Below, one piece after another: positions 24,863 to 35,279 of a DNA stretch of 64,000 nucleotides (position 1 is its first letter; every line of letters begins with the position of its first letter). Location: assembly GCA_032717465.1 (NCBI GenBank), contig CM064666.1, positions 6,284,028 to 6,348,027 on the forward strand. Direction: 5' to 3'. Origin of the DNA: Coenobita brevimanus. Its lineage: Eukaryota; Arthropoda; Malacostraca; Decapoda; Coenobitidae. The position numbers and the translations under genes are program-made. The notes beneath the pieces were generated by a model that saw nothing but the letters and a program-made list of their open reading frames with translations, had not been told where the DNA came from and searched no databases.

Positions 24863-26165
24863 GTGTTGGAGCCCATTGTTTCAGGAGGTGTGGAACAGGT
24901 GGTGACGAGCAATGTTGCCCCGGCTTCTTCCTCTGCCCCCTACCTGTTTTCTGGTTTGGCGAAAGTGAATGGCGTGCAGCATCTGGTATGCATTCTTCGT
25001 GACACTGGTTCTTCAATTTCTTTGTGGTTAAGTGTTAAGGATCATCGGGATATGGAAGACATGAGAGTTAGGGATTTAGGAAAAAACATCTGTTAACTTA
25101 TATTACATATATTAACATATATAACCCAATACCAGTTACCTTGGCCAAAAAAATTATATTACATCTATTTACAACATTACTCTTAACACCACCATAGTCT
25201 AATCACTTTACTCTGCCACTCACATGTTTCACATTGGCAGGCTACTCCCTAATCAGTCCACTAAAATTCTGACACTACTCGGCAGCCCGCACTCTCCACA
25301 TAGAAGACATACAGGTAGTACGCTCCTTGTAGGCGACTTGTAGCTCAAACATTCCACGCAGGGGACTTACACCAGGTCTGTAGTTCCTGGTTGAAATCTA
25401 CCCCTCTCAGTCTATCCAGGCATGGAGTTCCTAGAGTGCTCCTGGAGGTCTGCTCTCCTCGAGGTTCGTTTCGTCTCTCCCTCTCTCTCTATCCTGGCTT
25501 GGATTTCCTGGAGTGCTCCGGGAGATCTGCTCTCCTCGAGGTTTGTTTCATCTCTCCCCTCTCTGTCTATCCAGGCATGGAGTTCCTAGAGTGCTCCTGG
25601 AGGTCTGCTCTCCTCGAAGTTCGTTTCGTCTCTCCCCTCTCTGTCTATCCAGGCATGGAGTACCTGGAGTGCTCCTGGAGGTCTGCTCTCCTCCAGGTTC
25701 GTTTCGTCTCTGTTCCTCTCCGTCTGGCTGTAACCCTGGTCTCACCTCGCTTACTGCTGCTATTGGCTGAGATCAGGCAGTTTTTACAAACAAGGCCACT
25801 CCTCTATTGGCCCCAACAGCTTTCCCTAAACAACCAACAATGGTATAATAGTTTATAAAACAAACAAGTCATAATGGTCATTATGGTAGCCTGCATGTGA
25901 CAGTAAGGCCAAATAATGAAGTTCTTAATGTTGCAGGAGAGTTTGTTCTGATTAGGGGAGTAACAGGCGCAAAGACTGTGCCACTAATTTCTTGTGAGGT
26001 TAAATGTCAGCTATTTGATGGATCGCCATGATTGGATGTTGTAGATTATTTACCAGAGAGTGGTGTTTATTTAATACTTGGCAATGACCTAGTGAGAGGT
26101 GAGGAGATTACCGCTTCAGTTTCGTCGGAGGTGCCAGTGCCCGAAGTTCCTCCGTAGATTGATCG
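24863..26165 (+). pseudogene. Gypsy aspartic protease, split by an insertion
   Basis: LFSGLAKVNGVQHLVCILRD then TGSSISLW gives the DTGSS active-site motif of a retropepsin (about 24975-25020). Reading stops at about 25094. The second half resumes at about 25870: HYGSLHVTVRPNNEVLNVAG, then GEFVLIRGVTGAKTVPL and DYLPESGVYLILGNDLVRG, the last being the ILGxD block that follows the protease in animal Gypsy polyproteins. A TGA lies between SP and LDVVDY near 26029. The 780-base interval 25086-25865 does not belong to the polyprotein. Confidence 0.8.
25086..25865. mobile_element. Insertion interrupting the protease, with 78-base minisatellite
   Basis: Foreign sequence between the two protease halves. 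Its first part is AT-rich (TTAACTTATATTACATATAT). Bases 25411-25720 are four copies of a 78-base unit, starting at 25411, 25488, 25566 and 25644, with core TCTATCCAGGCATGGAGTTC, then CTGGAGGTCTGCTCTCCTC, then GAGGTTCGTTTCGTCTCTC. Because 78 is divisible by three, an open frame (25391-25858) shows a 26-residue repeat; I regard it as a by-product. It has no clear terminal repeats or target duplication, so the class is unknown. Confidence 0.7.
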
Positions 26166-26196
26166 CAATGATGCAGAGGTATTCACAGTTTGTGCA

Positions 26197-27701
26197 GTGA
26201 CTAGGGCCATGTCACGTGCAGAAAGGAGTCGACAGGAGAAGGTTGCTTGTAGTGTGACCTGCGTTATTGTACCAGAGGCAACAGTTAGTTCTACGTCCAA
26301 GGACATGAAACAATCGGACAATGAGATATCTTTGGCAGATATGTTTATGGGTTCTTTGGAAGATATTCGACCTGTTCTGTTGGAGCAGGTGAAAGCTAAG
26401 AAGTTAAAAGAGTTCCAGTCCGGAGACCAGGAGATTCAGAGCTTGAAGTTGTGTGCAGTGGATGCTTTTGAGAAGAAGGTGGGATGTTTTTATGTGAAAG
26501 ATGAGATTTTGTGGAGACGGTGGAGACCTCCACATGTGAATGTAGATGATGAGATATGGGACTATCATCAGATCGTAGTACCTAATGTGTGCAGGCACGA
26601 GTTAATTCAACTGGCCCATTCTACTCCATTTGCAGGTCACATGGGTGTAAGGAAGACCATGGAGAGTCTGCGTGCGTAATTCTACTGGCCCCGTATGGCA
26701 GCGGATGTGGCTAAGTTTGTCAAACATTGTCATACCTGTCAAGTAGTGGGTAGGCCGAATCAGTCTGTCCCTAAGGCCCCTCTTGTTCCCATTCCTGCCA
26801 TTGATCCCCCTTTTCCAGGTTAATTATTTATGTGGTGGGACCCATATCCCCAACTTCTAGTGGTAACTCATATCTGCTCACTATCATTGACCCCTCCACG
26901 AGGTACCCTGAAGCAATACCTCTACATTCTATCAAAGCTAAGGCAGTGGTTAGAGTTTTGCTAGATTTCTTTACGAAGTTTGGTTTGCCCCGGGAGGTTC
27001 AGTCAGATAGAGGGTCAAATTTCCTTTCCAACATCTTCCAGCAGTCATTAGCTCAACTTGGCATCACACACATCAAAAGCAGCACCTACCATCCGGAGAC
27101 GCAAGGTGCCTTGGTGCGTTACCACCAGACACTCAAAAATATGCTCTGCAAGTACTGTCTGAAGCACTCTAAAGACTGGGACCGTGGTGTGCCGATCCTC
27201 CTGTTCACTACAACGGAAGTCCCCCAGGAGAGTTTGGGTTTCTTTCTTAATGAGCCCATGTTTACCCATCAAGTTCAGGGTCCCCTGAGCTTGGTTAAGG
27301 AGACTTGGAGCAGTAACCTCGCCGAGAGCAAGAGCTTACTCTGTTATGTGCAGGACTTCAAGACCTGTATGAGTGAGACTCTGGAGCTGGCCAGGGAAAA
27401 TCTCAAGCAGGCACAGGAAAACAAGAAGGTGTGGTGTGATCAAAAGGTCAGGCTGAGAGAGTTTAAGGTCGACGACGAGGTTTTGGTGTTGCTGCCACTT
27501 CAGGGTCAGCTGCCGACCACTAAGTTTAGTGGTCCTTACCCTGCAGTGCAGCATATTGGAGACACTGACTACGTGGTGGAGACCCCCGACAGAAGGAAGA
27601 AGCACCAACTGTACCATGTGAACATGTTGAAGCTGTACCATCGTGTACCAGATTCTCCAGCTCCGATACACCTTATCTCCATCACTGTTGCTGCTGCTTA
27701 G
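26197..27701 (+). pseudogene. Gypsy integrase
   Basis: Opens with linker sequence (AVTRAMSRAERSRQEK) and reads into an HHCC zinc-binding domain: HSTPFAGHMGVRKTMESLRA, a stop at 26677-26679, then FYWPRMAADVAKFVKHCHTCQ in two parts. A one-base loss in the C-run near 26806-26810 shifts the frame just before the catalytic core. The core reads VVGPISPTSSGNSYLL, IIDPSTRYPEAIPLHSIKAK, GLPREVQSDRGSNFLSNIF and SSTYHPETQGALVRYHQTLK. Of the DDE triad, the first Asp reads Tyr (LIIYVVGP), the second is kept (SDRGSNF), and the Glu expected in GALERFHQ reads Val (GALVRYHQ). The C-terminal part has an SH3-like KFSGPYPAVQHIGDTDYVVE stretch and LYHVNMLKLYH. Integrase would insert the cDNA into the host genome; this copy could not. 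It ends at a stop at 27699, just upstream of the RT. Confidence 0.92.
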
Positions 27702-27719
27702 GAGGGTGTTGATAGAGGC

Positions 27720-29179
27720 TTGTTTGAGGTGGACTGCGAGTTTCCAGATTGTAGCTGGGTGAAGAATGATGAGACAGAGTCCACTCTCAACTCCAAGTTA
27801 GCATATCTGCCTCAGGACCAAGCATCTCAGTTGGTTGCCCTCTTGTCAACTTGCAAGGAAGTATTCAGCAGTACCCCTGGGATGACCGATTGGATTCAGC
27901 ACGACGTGGATGTGGATGACGCCGTTCCTGTGAAGTTGCCTCCTTATCGAGTCATTCCTCAGCATGTTGGCATGCTGCATCAGGGGCTCTATTATATGTT
28001 GGACCTCGGGCTTATCTCCCCCTGTGTTAGTCCCTTTAGTTCCCCTGTGACGTCGCAGCCTAAACCAGATGGCACCGCAAGGTTTTGCATAGACTACAGG
28101 TGGGTAAACACTCTAACCAAGACTGATACTCACCCATTGCCCCAGCTTGGGGACTGCATCGATCGCATCGGCTCGGCTAGTTATATCACCAAGTTAGATC
28201 TCAAGAAAGGCTCCTGGCAAGTGCCTTTGACTGAACAGGCTAAGGAAGTCACGTGCTTTGTGGCAGACGGACAAACATGTCAGTGTAATGTGATGCCGTG
28301 TGGTATGAAAAATGCCCCTGCAACGTTCCAGCGATTAATGAATATGGTTGTCAGTGGTATGAAACATTGTGTGGTGTACTTGGATGATGTAGTAGTCTTT
28401 ACTGATGATTGGGAAAGCCACTTAAGAGGACTAGGTGTTTTGCTGTCCAGGCTTTCTGAGGCTTGCCTTGTAGTTAATTTTAAGAAGTGCAAGTTTGTTT
28501 GTGCACAAGTTCAATATCTTGGTTATGTGGTTGGTCATGGCTGTGTAAGCCCCCCTGATTCTAAGGTGGAGGCAATAAAGAGTTTTAAGGCACCACAAAA
28601 CAGGCGTGAGCTTCGGAGATTCCTTGGCAGTATTGGTTACTACTGTCGTTTTTTAAAGAATTTTGCAACAATAGTGGCCCCTCTCACTGAATTGCTTAAG
28701 AAAGACTGAAAATACGTCTGGACTGATGTGTGTCAGAACAGTTTTGATGCAGCCAAGGAGGTCTTATGTAATTATCCAGTTATGGCTGCACTAAACTGTA
28801 AGACATTTAAGCTTGCTGTAGATGCTAGTAATGTGGGTGCAGGAGCTGTGTTGATGCAGGATAATGATCATGACAAAGATTATCCTGTTTGTTATTTCAG
28901 TAAGAAGTTTTCTGTTCCTCAAGGTAATTATTCTGTTATCGAAAAGAAACTATTAGCCCTGATCCTCGCCCTGCAGCACTTTTCTGTCAATGTCCCTGCA
29001 TTTGGACCTACTGTCATTGTATATACTGATCATCAACCGCTCAAATTTCTGAATAATATGAAGAAGGAGAATCAGCGATTGACGTTTTGGAGTTTGTTCC
29101 TTCAGCAGCTTCATTTGGATGTTAGACATATTAACGGTGTTGACAATATCGTCACTGTTTGTCTCTCACGTTCTTAAGA
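27720..29179 (+). pseudogene. Gypsy reverse transcriptase and RNase H
   Basis: RT part (27720-28709): PPYRVIPQHVGMLHQGLYYM, ISPCVSPFSSPVTSQPKPDG, RFCIDYRWVNTLTKTDTHPL, YITKLDLKKGSWQVPL, FVADGQTCQCNVMPCGMKNA and the active site VYLDDVVVFTDD, then FKKCKFVCAQVQYLGYVV and RRELRRFLGSIGYYCRFLKN. One TGA (28707) separates it from RNase H (28710-29177): KLAVDASNVGAGAVLMQ holds the first catalytic Asp, then VCYFSKKFSVPQGNYSVIEK, LALILALQHF, VYTDHQPLKFL and LHLDVRHINGVDNIV. This is the best preserved part of the element, with about 480 codons and a single stop. It follows the integrase, unlike canonical Gypsy elements. No chromodomain or env-like frame is seen before the 3' LTR. Confidence 0.95.
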
Positions 29180-29220
29180 ACGAATTTTCCTGCGGGAAAT
29201 TTCTTTCTTAGGTGTGGGCG

Positions 29221-30178
29221 TGTTCCGTGTGTAAGAATGTATATATTTTTTTGTGTATATTGTGCATGTATGTATATTGCATGTGTGTCGCTCAGCGTGT
29301 GTGTGTGTGTCGCGCTGTGTATGCCAGCATCTACGCACATGCACTCGCTATCATGTTGTTGCCTGTTTAGTGCATACACATTTATAAAGTCTTAGTTAAT
29401 TCTGTTTGCTTTCGACCTGGGTGTGACTAAAATTGTGTATAATATCAGTGACTTTTGGTGGAGCTTAAACTGGCGACATAAAGATTTGTATTCTGCAGCA
29501 ATATTTATAACATTTGGAGTATGGAGGAGAGATTAATTTGCCTAGATCTTTTCTGTATATTTCTTGTTTGGAGTCTGCGTTTTGGCACGTGCGAGCAGCT
29601 GGAGGTTATATAAGGTGGAGAATTTTGAATGGACACAGAGTGTTTGTGGGATTGGCGTCGGGTGAGGGAGTGTTTGGACTGGAGATTGGTGAGGGAAGAG
29701 AAGCAATAATTTGTGTTATATGTATTTCTGAACATCTTTTCACTTCTTATAACCATCCAATCGCAAGTATTATGTTATTATTATTATTATCTGTGGCAAT
29801 AAAGTGCAGTTTAATTATCTCATTTTAAATGATTTTATTTTTGTATGACAAGTTTGTTCCCAGACTTTAGTATACTTATTCAGGGTATTATCAGGTGGAC
29901 TGTTTTTCTATTTCTTTTTATGTGTGTTTCATTGTCTCACTGTAAATATTGTAAATATTATTAGCTTGTATTATATTAGGTATTTTTCACTGTGTTTATT
30001 TTGCCCTTGCTTATGTCAGCTAATTTTATTTACCTTAGGACCATTGTTACGAGATTGAAGGTAGTTTTTTTTTTTTTATTATTTTTCATCACTTAACTAT
30101 TTCTTCAGTTCCCTTTTCACTTTGTTTTTCACAGTTTTTACGCAGATTTAGTTATCTTGTGTTGGCTACTCACATCTC

Positions 30179-30182
<4 letters not shown>
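29221..30182 (+). repeat. 3' LTR of the Gypsy element
   Basis: Starts TGTTCCGTGTGTAAGAATG after a purine-biased stretch TAGGTGTGGGCG that may be the worn polypurine tract. It runs to CACATCTCGT, where a (TA)n tract replaces the expected CTTGTAACA end. About 960 bases. It has one copy of the GAATGGACACA site that is duplicated around the insertion in the 5' LTR. Candidate polyadenylation signals AATAAA occur within it (29800 region: CAATAAAGTGCAG). Confidence 0.9.

Positions 30183-30266
<84 letters not shown>
30183..30266. repeat. (TA)n microsatellite
   Basis: About 42 TA units at the distal edge of the 3' LTR. Confidence 0.98.
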
Positions 30267-30268
<2 letters not shown>

Positions 30269-31855
30269 TCGAGGTGTGATATAAATAACATGAATAGGAC
30301 ATCCATATAGTAAAAAAGGAAAGGATCATCTCAGTTAGCCCGTTAGCTGTTTTAGATACACCATTTATTCAGATTCAGCTTGATGACTTTGTACAGCTGG
30401 GAGAAAGCCTGGAAGTGGTAATGTTGAAGCGTGAACGAACTATCAAAGGTGCGAAGCCATGCATACACTCTCAAGAGAAATGTCAAGCAACGAAAAGTCA
30501 AAGAAATCCTGATCTGTGAAAACATGGCTTGTGAGGTTGAGTGCCTTACCTGTGGACTGGAGAACATTATAAAACGAAAAAAAAAAAAAAAAAAGCTTTC
30601 AGAAGACGTTATTCCTATTGCATACTTACTATTATCACACGATGTAACTGAACTTAGCATAGAATATATTTGAAATGAAGAAAATACATAGTGTCCATTA
30701 ACTCTTTCACTACAAACAAAGCTAATTACAACAAGCTAATTACAATAACATGCATCGTAGAGAAGAGGGTATTTGATTTTGCGATGAAGAATTTACCCCT
30801 TTAGCCCGAGGACGATTTTTCAGATTTATTCTTACCATCTCTAGCCTACTGTGATCAGCTTAGAATAGAAATTTTAAAGCTGGAGAGGTTAATACAGCGT
30901 TCAGTACCTCCATCTGCAATAGGGTTTTCTACTAAGATGAATAAATTAGCTGAAATCAGCAAGAGTTCAGTAAAAAAAAAAATGTCCTCTGGGTGAAGGC
31001 GTTATGAAACACAAAGGCGCTGACAAGGAGATTTTCGCAGAAGAATGGACCACAAATATGCTGCTACGGAAAATGTTACAAGTGAGAGTTAACTGCTTAT
31101 CCTGGGGACGTCTTTCACAGATTATTCTTCCCTCCACGACGCGGTATTATTAAATCCAGGAACATCAGCGTGAACGGCCCTGTCCGTATGTTTCTTTTCT
31201 TTTTTTTTTTTTCCCGGACGCGGGGTGCATATTTCTCGTAAACTTTAGCCACACCCAGTATTACAGTCATGATGTTCCCGTATCTATCCACGACTTTTGT
31301 ACTTTAAAAAGACGAATCAAAAGGTGCTCATGAAGGAGGTATAAAAGAAAAAAATTCTTAGGAAAATAAAATTGTGCCAGGAATTAAGACAGACGATCAT
31401 GTACTGAACTCAATTGTTTCTCTAATTGTGTCCCTTCGATGACGTGTTTCTTAGTTTACTTTTGCGAGTCTCTCACGCTTTAATTCAACTTTCGTGATTT
31501 GGAACTAGAGTGGTTAATTACAGGCTTCATTAATCTTATCAGTATGAGACCCCTTTCCATTAATAGGGGAAACAAACGCAGTTTATCATTTGCAGGAATA
31601 AACAAAAAGTAACACCACAGGATTCGTAGTGTTAAAGGGATTTTTCTATAATAACTGAATTGATAAATATATAAATTACATAAACAGATAAATAAACAAA
31701 CCCAAGATATATGAAACTCTCTTGGTACGAAGAAATCTCGCACTCTATTGCAGTTAACACCAGATTATTTTAAGTGGGCGTCAAAGCAACCTGAAATAAT
31801 TAACACTGCAGCACTAACTTTTGCAGACTTCTCACAACTCAGATATAACTAATAC
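30267..31855. other. Anonymous DNA, no gene seen
   Basis: A-runs at 30580 and 30972 and a T-run at 31198. No reading frame or family recognised. Small frames (30431-30673, 31480-31743) lack identifiable features. Confidence 0.5.
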
Positions 31856-31864
31856 AGCTGATTT

Positions 31865-31985
31865 TAGACGAAGAAAAGGAGAGGAAAGGAATTGCTATGA
31901 AAGAAGAGACGAGACGAGAAGAGACGAGGAGAAGAGAGAGATGAAGGAGACGAGAGAGGAGATGAAGAGGAGGGTCAAGTGGAGT
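31865..31985. repeat. GA-rich block 1
   Basis: Degenerate GAGACGAGAAGAGACGAGGA pattern. It shares the phrases GAGAGGAAAGGAAT and GAGACGAGACGAG with the block at 33260-33770. Confidence 0.8.
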
Positions 31986-33255
31986 GGAGAGTTTTCTTGT
32001 GTCTTTAAGGCAACTTTGGGTGGCATAGAAGGCTTCGTATCCCCTTTTCTATAGCGATTCATTCTACATATTACACCTGAACACTGTTATCGTAATAGTA
32101 TTTTAACATCGATATAGTTTGCATCAATAATATACAACGCGGGACTAAGGTGTGATGTCCCCAGTAAATTGGTAAGGAAGAAGTGTTACAGAATATCCAA
32201 AACCACTTAGAATACGAACCCTGTTTCCTTTGTTACCATAAATCCAACATTGTTATTTTGTAATGATTGTCACATGTCGTTATTGTGTCGAGAATGATAT
32301 ACAAAAACCCGAGAGAGATTACTGAATGCGACTTTTGTAAGGAATGAAGCGAATGGTAGCGAAAAATACTAAACAAGAAGACATACTTTGACTATAATAC
32401 TCTGACCGTATAATCTAAAGTCTCGTCCATACAATTAATGGGCAGCTTTGGTTTTGGAATCTGGTAATTGGAAAAAAATGTTGGCAAAAAACATGTAGAC
32501 ATTATGAGCAGAAACGCCTTCCCCGATTCTGACCTGAATCATCATCATGCAACGAAACTGAAGAACAACACAAACGGGCATGAAACGCTCGCCCGTTGAT
32601 CGTGTGGAAGGGCAATTAGGAAAAACATCTGACCATTCATGTGCACTTGCCCTTTAACTAATTGCTCATAAAGTCGAACTGTTTCATTCTTACCTAACTC
32701 TCAGCTTATCCAAAATTTATCACAAAACGCTTAGGATTTTATCCTGTGATGTTGACCTTTGACTTGTTGTTCTGAAATTAAAATAATGTCATCTTTGGCC
32801 AGTTTTAAGCCTTTCCACCAAGTTTAATCTAAATCGAATGAAACCTATAGAAGTTAATGGGCCGAATCTTTGACACTGCCCTGTCACATTTACCTTCACT
32901 GAACCACCTCACTTCTTTTTGTTCTTCGACGCTCCCGCCAAGTTTAGTTTGAATCAAATAAAAACTTGTTAAGTTGACCTGGGAATAATGATTTTTTTTT
33001 TTTTCGGCCAAAAATTATTCCCTTGTTCCTCGGATGATCCCCTATCTTATGCCTAATTTAGTGCAGTTCCATCCAATAGTAATTCCGAAATATTGCCAAC
33101 AGAAAGACAAAAGAATATACAGACAAAGTGAAGCAGACACATTACCCTCTCGCGGTTTCGTGTGTTGGTGTAATGGTTTATATTATTTTATACTGCAATA
33201 TAAAAAGGGAAAATTCTGTCGTTGCATTTCATTTCTTCCATATTAGAAGGGAACA
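31986..33255. other. Anonymous DNA, possible old repeat at 32690-33130
   Basis: Around 32800-33100 the phrases CCACCAAGTTTAATCTAAAT, CGCCAAGTTTAGTTTGAATC and CAACAGAAAGACAAAAG recall a widespread invertebrate repeat type in which 'CCAAGTTTGGT...AAATC' is followed by CAGACAGACA runs (compare 34330-34420 and 36770-36850). No gene is seen. Confidence 0.4.
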
Positions 33256-33257
33256 CG

Positions 33258-33702
33258 GACACGAAGGAGGGGAAGGAGAGGAGAGGAAAGGAATGGATAT
33301 GAGAGAAGGGGAGACGAGACGAGACGAGGAGAGGGGAGAGGAGAAGAAAGGGAGGAGAGGAGACGGGAGAAGAGGAGGGAAGTGGATTATAAAAGCGCTC
33401 CATGTTAGCTGCCCCCAGGTTGTTGTGTGACAAGACGAGGGAGGAAGAGTGAGAGGGGCGAGGGAGATGAGGAAGAATATAGAGTATAATGAGTGAGACG
33501 AGGGAGAGGGTGAGGGAGATGAGAGAGAGGTAGGGAGAGAATGAGGGAGAAGAGGAAGAGAGTGAAGTAGACGAAGGGAAGAATGATGGAGTCTAGAGAA
33601 GGATGCAAGAGAGTGATGGAGGCGAGGGAAAAACTGGTAGAGAGAGAGAGAGAGAGAGAGGTGAAGGAATGCATGCTAAGAGAGAGGTAATAAGAGAATT
33701 GC

Positions 33703-33765
<63 letters not shown>
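33258..33765. repeat. GA-rich block 2 with (GA)n tracts
   Basis: Low-complexity purine strand for about 500 bases, including clean GA tracts at 33642-33661 and 33705-33762. Open frames across it (33128-33430, 33405-33674 minus) have Arg/Glu/Gly or Ser/Leu/Pro bias caused by composition. Confidence 0.92.
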
Positions 33766-34010
33766 GAGCGAGTAGGCTAGTGTGAGAAATTAATCAGGAT
33801 GATGGAGGGCAGCGGAGAGGAGTGAAGACATGAAGGAAGGTGAGAATATGTACAAAGAAAACTTGATGGGGAAAGAGTATAAGATAAAGGCAGAATGAAA
33901 GAATCCCGCATGGTAAAGAATGATGCCCAGTAACAAAGGCAACAAGAAGAGGTGCCGGGCACAGCAAACTCATCCCCGGGAGTCATTTTAGTGTTGACGT
34001 AGAAGCACAA
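33766..34010. other. Anonymous DNA
   Basis: Purine-biased flank of the GA block. Nothing recognised. Confidence 0.5.
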
Positions 34011-34019
34011 CAGGATATA

Positions 34020-34475
34020 TAGTCAAAGATATCACATATCAAATTTAGAGTAAATTGGGTGAAAATGACGATTTTATGGCCATTTGAAATTTTAGGCCCG
34101 ACCGACCTGATATTGACCCCCCTACCGCTAAAAGTGGGGTGACCCCCCTGATGTAATGAGGCATGTTACAGGATGCAGATCTGAAAGCTGCACAGTTTGG
34201 TTTTGGTGTCATCTCGATATGACGAATTTGAAATGAGTTATGGCGAAAAAACGATTTTTACATTTTACATTTTTTGGGCCTTGGCCCAGTTTGGCCCAAA
34301 ATCGGGTGATCAGAAGGTCATAGCCCATCGTCCCGGTAAATTTAGTCAAAATCACACTAGTATTTTTCGCGTAAAGTTGTTAACAGCCAGACAGACAGAC
34401 AAGCAAACACAGACAGAGAAACCGAGTGAAAACACTACCCGTCCCCGAGCCCCTCCGAGGCGGGGACGGGTAATA
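34020..34475 (+). mobile_element. Hairpin-ended interspersed repeat, type 1
   Basis: Read left to right: GTTTGGTTTTGGTGTCATC, GAGTTATGGCGAAAAAACG, a GGGCCTTGGCCCAGTTTGGC stretch, TTTAGTCAAAATCACACTAG, CCAGACAGACAGACAAGC, and a terminal hairpin with an 11-base perfect stem ACCCGTCCCCG (34437-34447) against CGGGGACGGGT (34461-34471). This layout (AAATC...TTTTCGCG, GACAGACAGACA run, stable hairpin, TAATAA) is seen in abundant non-autonomous repeats of aquatic invertebrates. The left boundary is uncertain. Confidence 0.55.
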
Positions 34476-34517
34476 ACAGAAAGAGAGGAAAACATGAAAT
34501 CTCCTGTGGTTGCTTAA

Positions 34518-35275
34518 CCCGCCCCGTCCCGACGACGTATGGGTACGTCACCACGATTTGCATTTGCCAGTCCCGGCGACGTACCAGTACGTCGTGCAAT
34601 TGCAAGGTACCTAATTTGCACAATTTTCAATTTTCGCACGTGATTTTTCGTATGTATACACGGGACACCTTCCTCTATTCCTGTACAAGATACCAAGCAG
34701 GGACAATGCCTTACACTGCATAACCTCCCCCCTCCCCCCCTCACGCCATTGTCTTGGCAAAGGACCTGTTACCAGTGACCTGGCTAGTAAAGTTATTCAG
34801 GGCCAGAGTGATTCCCCAATCGATGACAATGTGGAGGACAATGTTTACATAGCATTAGAAGAAGAAACAGCCAGAAATAATGATCAGGTAGTGTGGCAAA
34901 AATAGGTCAGGTATGGTGATTAGTTAGTGAGTGAAACAATGCTTATAATGCCTTTATTACTGCTTGAAAACCAATATACTGTCATACTACATATACATTC
35001 GTACCAAGTAAATAAATAAATACCGTTTATGAGTGGATGAAATAGTTACCCTCCCATAGAACTCGTTTTCTTTGGTGCCAGCATGTTAGAAAACCCACTC
35101 AGGTAAGGAGGAACTCCTACCTGGATTGGGCACTTTAAACCTCAGGTGAGCGATTTCTCTATGAATTTTCGATGTTTCTCACCAAAAGCGAAGGTTTTAG
35201 CCAAAAAAAAAAAAATCGAAAATACCTCGGGACTGGGGGATGTCAGAGGTGCGGAAAACCTCGGGACGTGACGGG
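34518..35275. mobile_element. piggyBac-type non-autonomous transposon
   Basis: Flanked by TTAA on both sides (34514-34517 and 35276-35279), the target duplication of piggyBac elements. The left end CCCGCCCCGTCCCGACGACG and the right end, read inverted, CCCGTCACGTCCCGAGG, are terminal inverted repeats starting with CCC, as is usual in the superfamily. Subterminal repeats GACGTATGGGTACGTC (34551) and GACGTACCAGTACGTC (34579) lie inside the left end. About 758 bases. A short acidic reading frame (IDDNVEDNVYIALEEETARN, about 34819-34878) could be a scrap of a transposase N-terminus, but this is speculative. No DDD catalytic core is present. Confidence 0.85.
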
Positions 35276-35279
35276 TTAA

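Larger units (their letters stand above)
21863..30182 (+). mobile_element. Ty3/Gypsy element with Gmr1-like pol order
   Basis: A complete but decayed LTR retrotransposon: 5' LTR 21863-23409, gag about 23483-24850, protease about 24930-26090 (split by an insertion), integrase 26197-27701, RT 27720-28709, RNase H 28710-29179, 3' LTR 29221-30182. All parts lie on one strand between two related LTRs, so the order PR-INT-RT-RH belongs to one element. Canonical Ty3/Gypsy elements have integrase last. The integrase-before-RT order within Gypsy-type sequences is known for the Gmr1-like group. The LTRs differ by roughly one base in ten in a 185-base stretch I compared by eye, so the insertion is not young. 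Stops, frameshifts and two further insertions inactivate it. Confidence 0.9.

Noticed and set aside
25391..25858. Secreted repeat protein with 26-residue units
   Set aside because: The repeat is a 78-base minisatellite within a transposon insertion; no start context, signal peptide or conserved frame argues for coding.
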